NCBI GenBank assembly: GCA_003554665.1
Contig: PWGY01000011.1
Coordinates: 1 to 23,950 of the forward strand
From: Bacteroidales bacterium
GTDB taxonomy: Bacteria; Bacteroidota; Bacteroidia; Bacteroidales; UBA7960
Direction: 5' to 3'
DNA: 23,950 nucleotides
A program made the position numbers and the translations under genes. Below, one piece after another: positions 23,042 to 23,950 of the stretch. The notes under the pieces were generated by a model. That model was not told where the DNA came from and did no database searches. It was given only the letters and a program-made list of their open reading frames with translations. The number at the start of each line of letters is the position of its first letter. Position 1 is the stretch's first letter.

Positions 23042-23233
23042 GGTTGCCGGTTCTCGTGGGCCCAAAGCCGGGGAAGCTGCCTTTGGCCTGGAAGGCAGGC
23101 CAGAAGGTTATTGGTTCTCACGGGCAACCACACAGGGAAGCTGCCAGTGGTCTGGGAAAAGGCCCAGGCGGTTGTTGGTTCTCACGGGCAACCACACAGG
23201 GGAGCTGCCTGTGGTCTGGTAAACGGGCCAGGC
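23042..23233 (+). repeat. Three 64-bp tandem repeats within the array
   Basis: Three direct copies of exactly 64 bp lie head to tail (23042-23105, 23106-23169, 23170-23233). Each starts GGTTGTTGGTTCTC or a variant and carries GGGGAGCTGCC or GGGAAGCTGCC in the middle. The last two are nearly identical; the first has diverged. Around the central part each copy can form a stem: CCAAAG/CTTTGG in the first, CCAC/GTGG in the second and CCACA(C)AGG/CCTGTGG in the third, with paired changes. Confidence 0.85.
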
Positions 23234-23604
23234 GGTTGTTGGTTGGAGGGGTGCGCCCAACGATCGCCTTAAGGGGTGCATGCGTCAAAGTCAAGGGCGG
23301 TTCACCAGGGAGGGGCTGCAGCAAAACAAAGGTGGGTTACAGAAGAGCAAGGAAGGGCTGCAGCAAGCAGGCCACCGGCCGAAAGTACTGCACCAGGCCC
23401 GATGCAATTATTCGGCTCCCAGTAAAAATAAGATTCGGCCGATAAGACGCCCGGGTGGCCGGATTGGCCTGCGCGGAAGTGACCCGCCCGTAGATTTTAG
23501 CCAGGGCAGCCCGGCAGCGAGCGGGGGGGTGCAGCCCAACAACCAACAACCTGGCAGCCTCATCCGATGATTATGGACTAGTCCCACTACCCATGGCCCA
23601 TGAA
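23234..23604. other. Core of the array, nothing recognisable
   Basis: This GC-rich stretch of about 370 bp contains no credible gene. It begins with a further GGTTGTTGGTTGG spacer before a GGGGTGCGCCC palindrome and near its right end has the mirrored GGGTGCAGCCC followed by AACAACCAACAACC (23526-23550). In between, GGGCTGCAGCAA occurs twice, 42 bp apart (23313-23324 and 23355-23366), with a weaker third relic near 23388. Predicted peptides here are low-complexity Arg/Gly/Pro-rich and have no family features. Confidence 0.55.
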
Positions 23605-23789
23605 AACCAACAACCAACAGGCGCGAAGCGCCGTTAACCGGAGGGGGCGATAGCCCCCGACCAACCGGAGTGGCGAAGCGCCGACTAACCGGAGTGGCGC
23701 CAGCCACGACCAACCAACAACCAACAGGCGCGAAGCGCCGACTAACCGGAGTGGCGAAGCCACGACCAACCGTGAGGGGCGCCAGCCCC
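23605..23789 (-). repeat. Right hairpin cluster of the intergenic array, inverted to the left one
   Basis: Seven hairpins occur in the opposite orientation to the left cluster: GGCGCGAAGCGCC (23620-23632), GGGGGCGATAGCCCCC (23643-23658), GGCGAAGCGCC (23672-23682), GTGGCGCCAGCCAC (23694-23707), GGCGCGAAGCGCC (23727-23739), GTGGCGAAGCCAC (23751-23763) and GGGGCGCCAGCCCC (23776-23789). The spacers read CGACCAACC, CGACTAACCGGAG or AACCAACAACCAACA. Positions 23611-23633 and 23718-23740 are each the exact 23-base complement of 23024-23046 in the left cluster. The cluster ends 4 bases before the T-run of the 5S rRNA terminator. Confidence 0.9.
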
Positions 23790-23793
23790 GAAC

Positions 23794-23829
23794 AAAAAAA
23801 GCCCCATCCTTTTATAAGAATGAGGCTTC
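23794..23829 (-). terminator. Terminator of the rRNA operon
   Basis: On the minus strand AGCCTCATTC pairs with GGATGGGGCT (two G-U pairs) around the loop TTATAAAA and is followed by TTTTTTT (23794-23800). It lies just after the 5S gene and is the natural end of the rRNA transcript. Confidence 0.88.
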
Positions 23830-23836
23830 TGTAAAA

Positions 23837-23948
23837 TCCGGCGACGACATACTCTCCCGGGTGTTACCCCAGTACCATCTGCGCTGGCAGGCTTAACGAC
23901 TCTGTTCGGAATGGGAAGAGGTGGACGCTGCCGCTATAGTCACCTAAA
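23837..23948 (-). rRNA. rrf: 5S ribosomal RNA
   Basis: The minus strand carries the conserved 5S landmarks in order: GGTGACTATAGC at the 5' side, CACCTCTTCCCATTCCGAAC, AGTCGTTAAGCC, GCAGATGGTACTGGGGTAAC, CCCGGGAGAGTATGTCG and CGCCGG at the 3' side. The terminal helix GGTGAC/GTCGCC closes the molecule. The gene appears complete or nearly so at about 112 nt; the exact ends are uncertain by a few bases. The 23S and 16S genes are expected to the right, outside the window. Confidence 0.95.
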
Positions 23949-23950
23949 GA

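Noticed and set aside
23042..23233. CRISPR array
   Set aside because: The 64-bp units are contiguous repeats without unique spacers of constant length, and no cas gene is present.
22929..23570. Open reading frames of 97-168 codons inside the hairpin array
   Set aside because: They are translations of tandem repeats (recurring peptides such as FSRATTQGSC), Arg/Gly/Pro-rich, in several overlapping frames and without any family feature.
22937..23789. Insertion sequence with terminal inverted repeats
   Set aside because: The ends are inverted, but no transposase or target-site duplication is visible and the inverted units are internal multiples, so an ordinary IS is not supported; a non-autonomous element remains possible.

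Overview
The window looks like a chromosomal segment of a Bacteroidota bacterium. The evidence is a SusC/SusD/SusE-type outer-membrane glycan uptake operon, an S46-family dipeptidyl-peptidase, paired ExbD proteins, several promoter-like sites of the Bacteroidota form TAnnTTTG, weak Shine-Dalgarno signals before most genes, and a 5S rRNA of the Bacteroidota type. An order such as Marinilabiliales/Bacteroidales is only a guess. Almost all genes are ordinary. The unusual material lies between them.

Layout. (1) 1-1140: two exbD genes on + (their exbB partner is presumably just outside), ended by a bidirectional terminator. (2) 1160-6155: four genes on -, transcribed in the order sprT-like metalloprotease, mannose-1-phosphate guanylyltransferase, S46 peptidase, YD-repeat-like protein; probably one unit ending at the same terminator. 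(3) 6160-9063: a divergent + operon of an MlaE-type permease, an MlaF-type ATPase (4-bp ATGA overlap) and a MacB/FtsX-type permease. (4) 9277-11905: gpmI (+) converging on a LacI-family regulator (-). (5) 11906-18080: a divergent control region with two adjacent LacI-type operators, then susC, susD, susE and a strong terminator. (6) 18081-20573: a YitT-family membrane protein and a PepD-type aminoacyl-histidine dipeptidase. (7) 20807-22928: lipB (-) and, divergently, a U32-family gene (+). (8) 22937-23789: a long noncoding array of small hairpins. (9) 23794-23948: the 5S rRNA gene and its terminator on -, the 3' end of an rRNA operon that continues beyond the window.

How the genes work together. 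LacI, SusC, SusD and SusE form a regulated glycan uptake module. A SusE-like starch-binding lipoprotein suggests an alpha-glucan, but no glycoside hydrolase is present. The MlaE/MlaF pair with a third, unrelated permease suggests envelope lipid or export traffic. The remaining genes are housekeeping: glycolysis (gpmI), lipoate synthesis (lipB), peptide catabolism (S46, pepD) and sugar-nucleotide supply (GDP-mannose).

Two patterns stand out. First, at four separate loci (sprT, the MacB-like permease, lacI/gpmI, lipB) the DNA just past the stop codon is made of imperfect tandem copies of that gene's own last codons, with periods of 24-34 bp. Second, between the U32 gene and the rRNA operon lies an array of about 850 bp. 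It has at least eleven short GC-rich hairpins joined by GGTTGTTGG-type spacers, arranged as two facing clusters around three 64-bp tandem repeats and a core of unknown nature. I recognise no named element matching either pattern.
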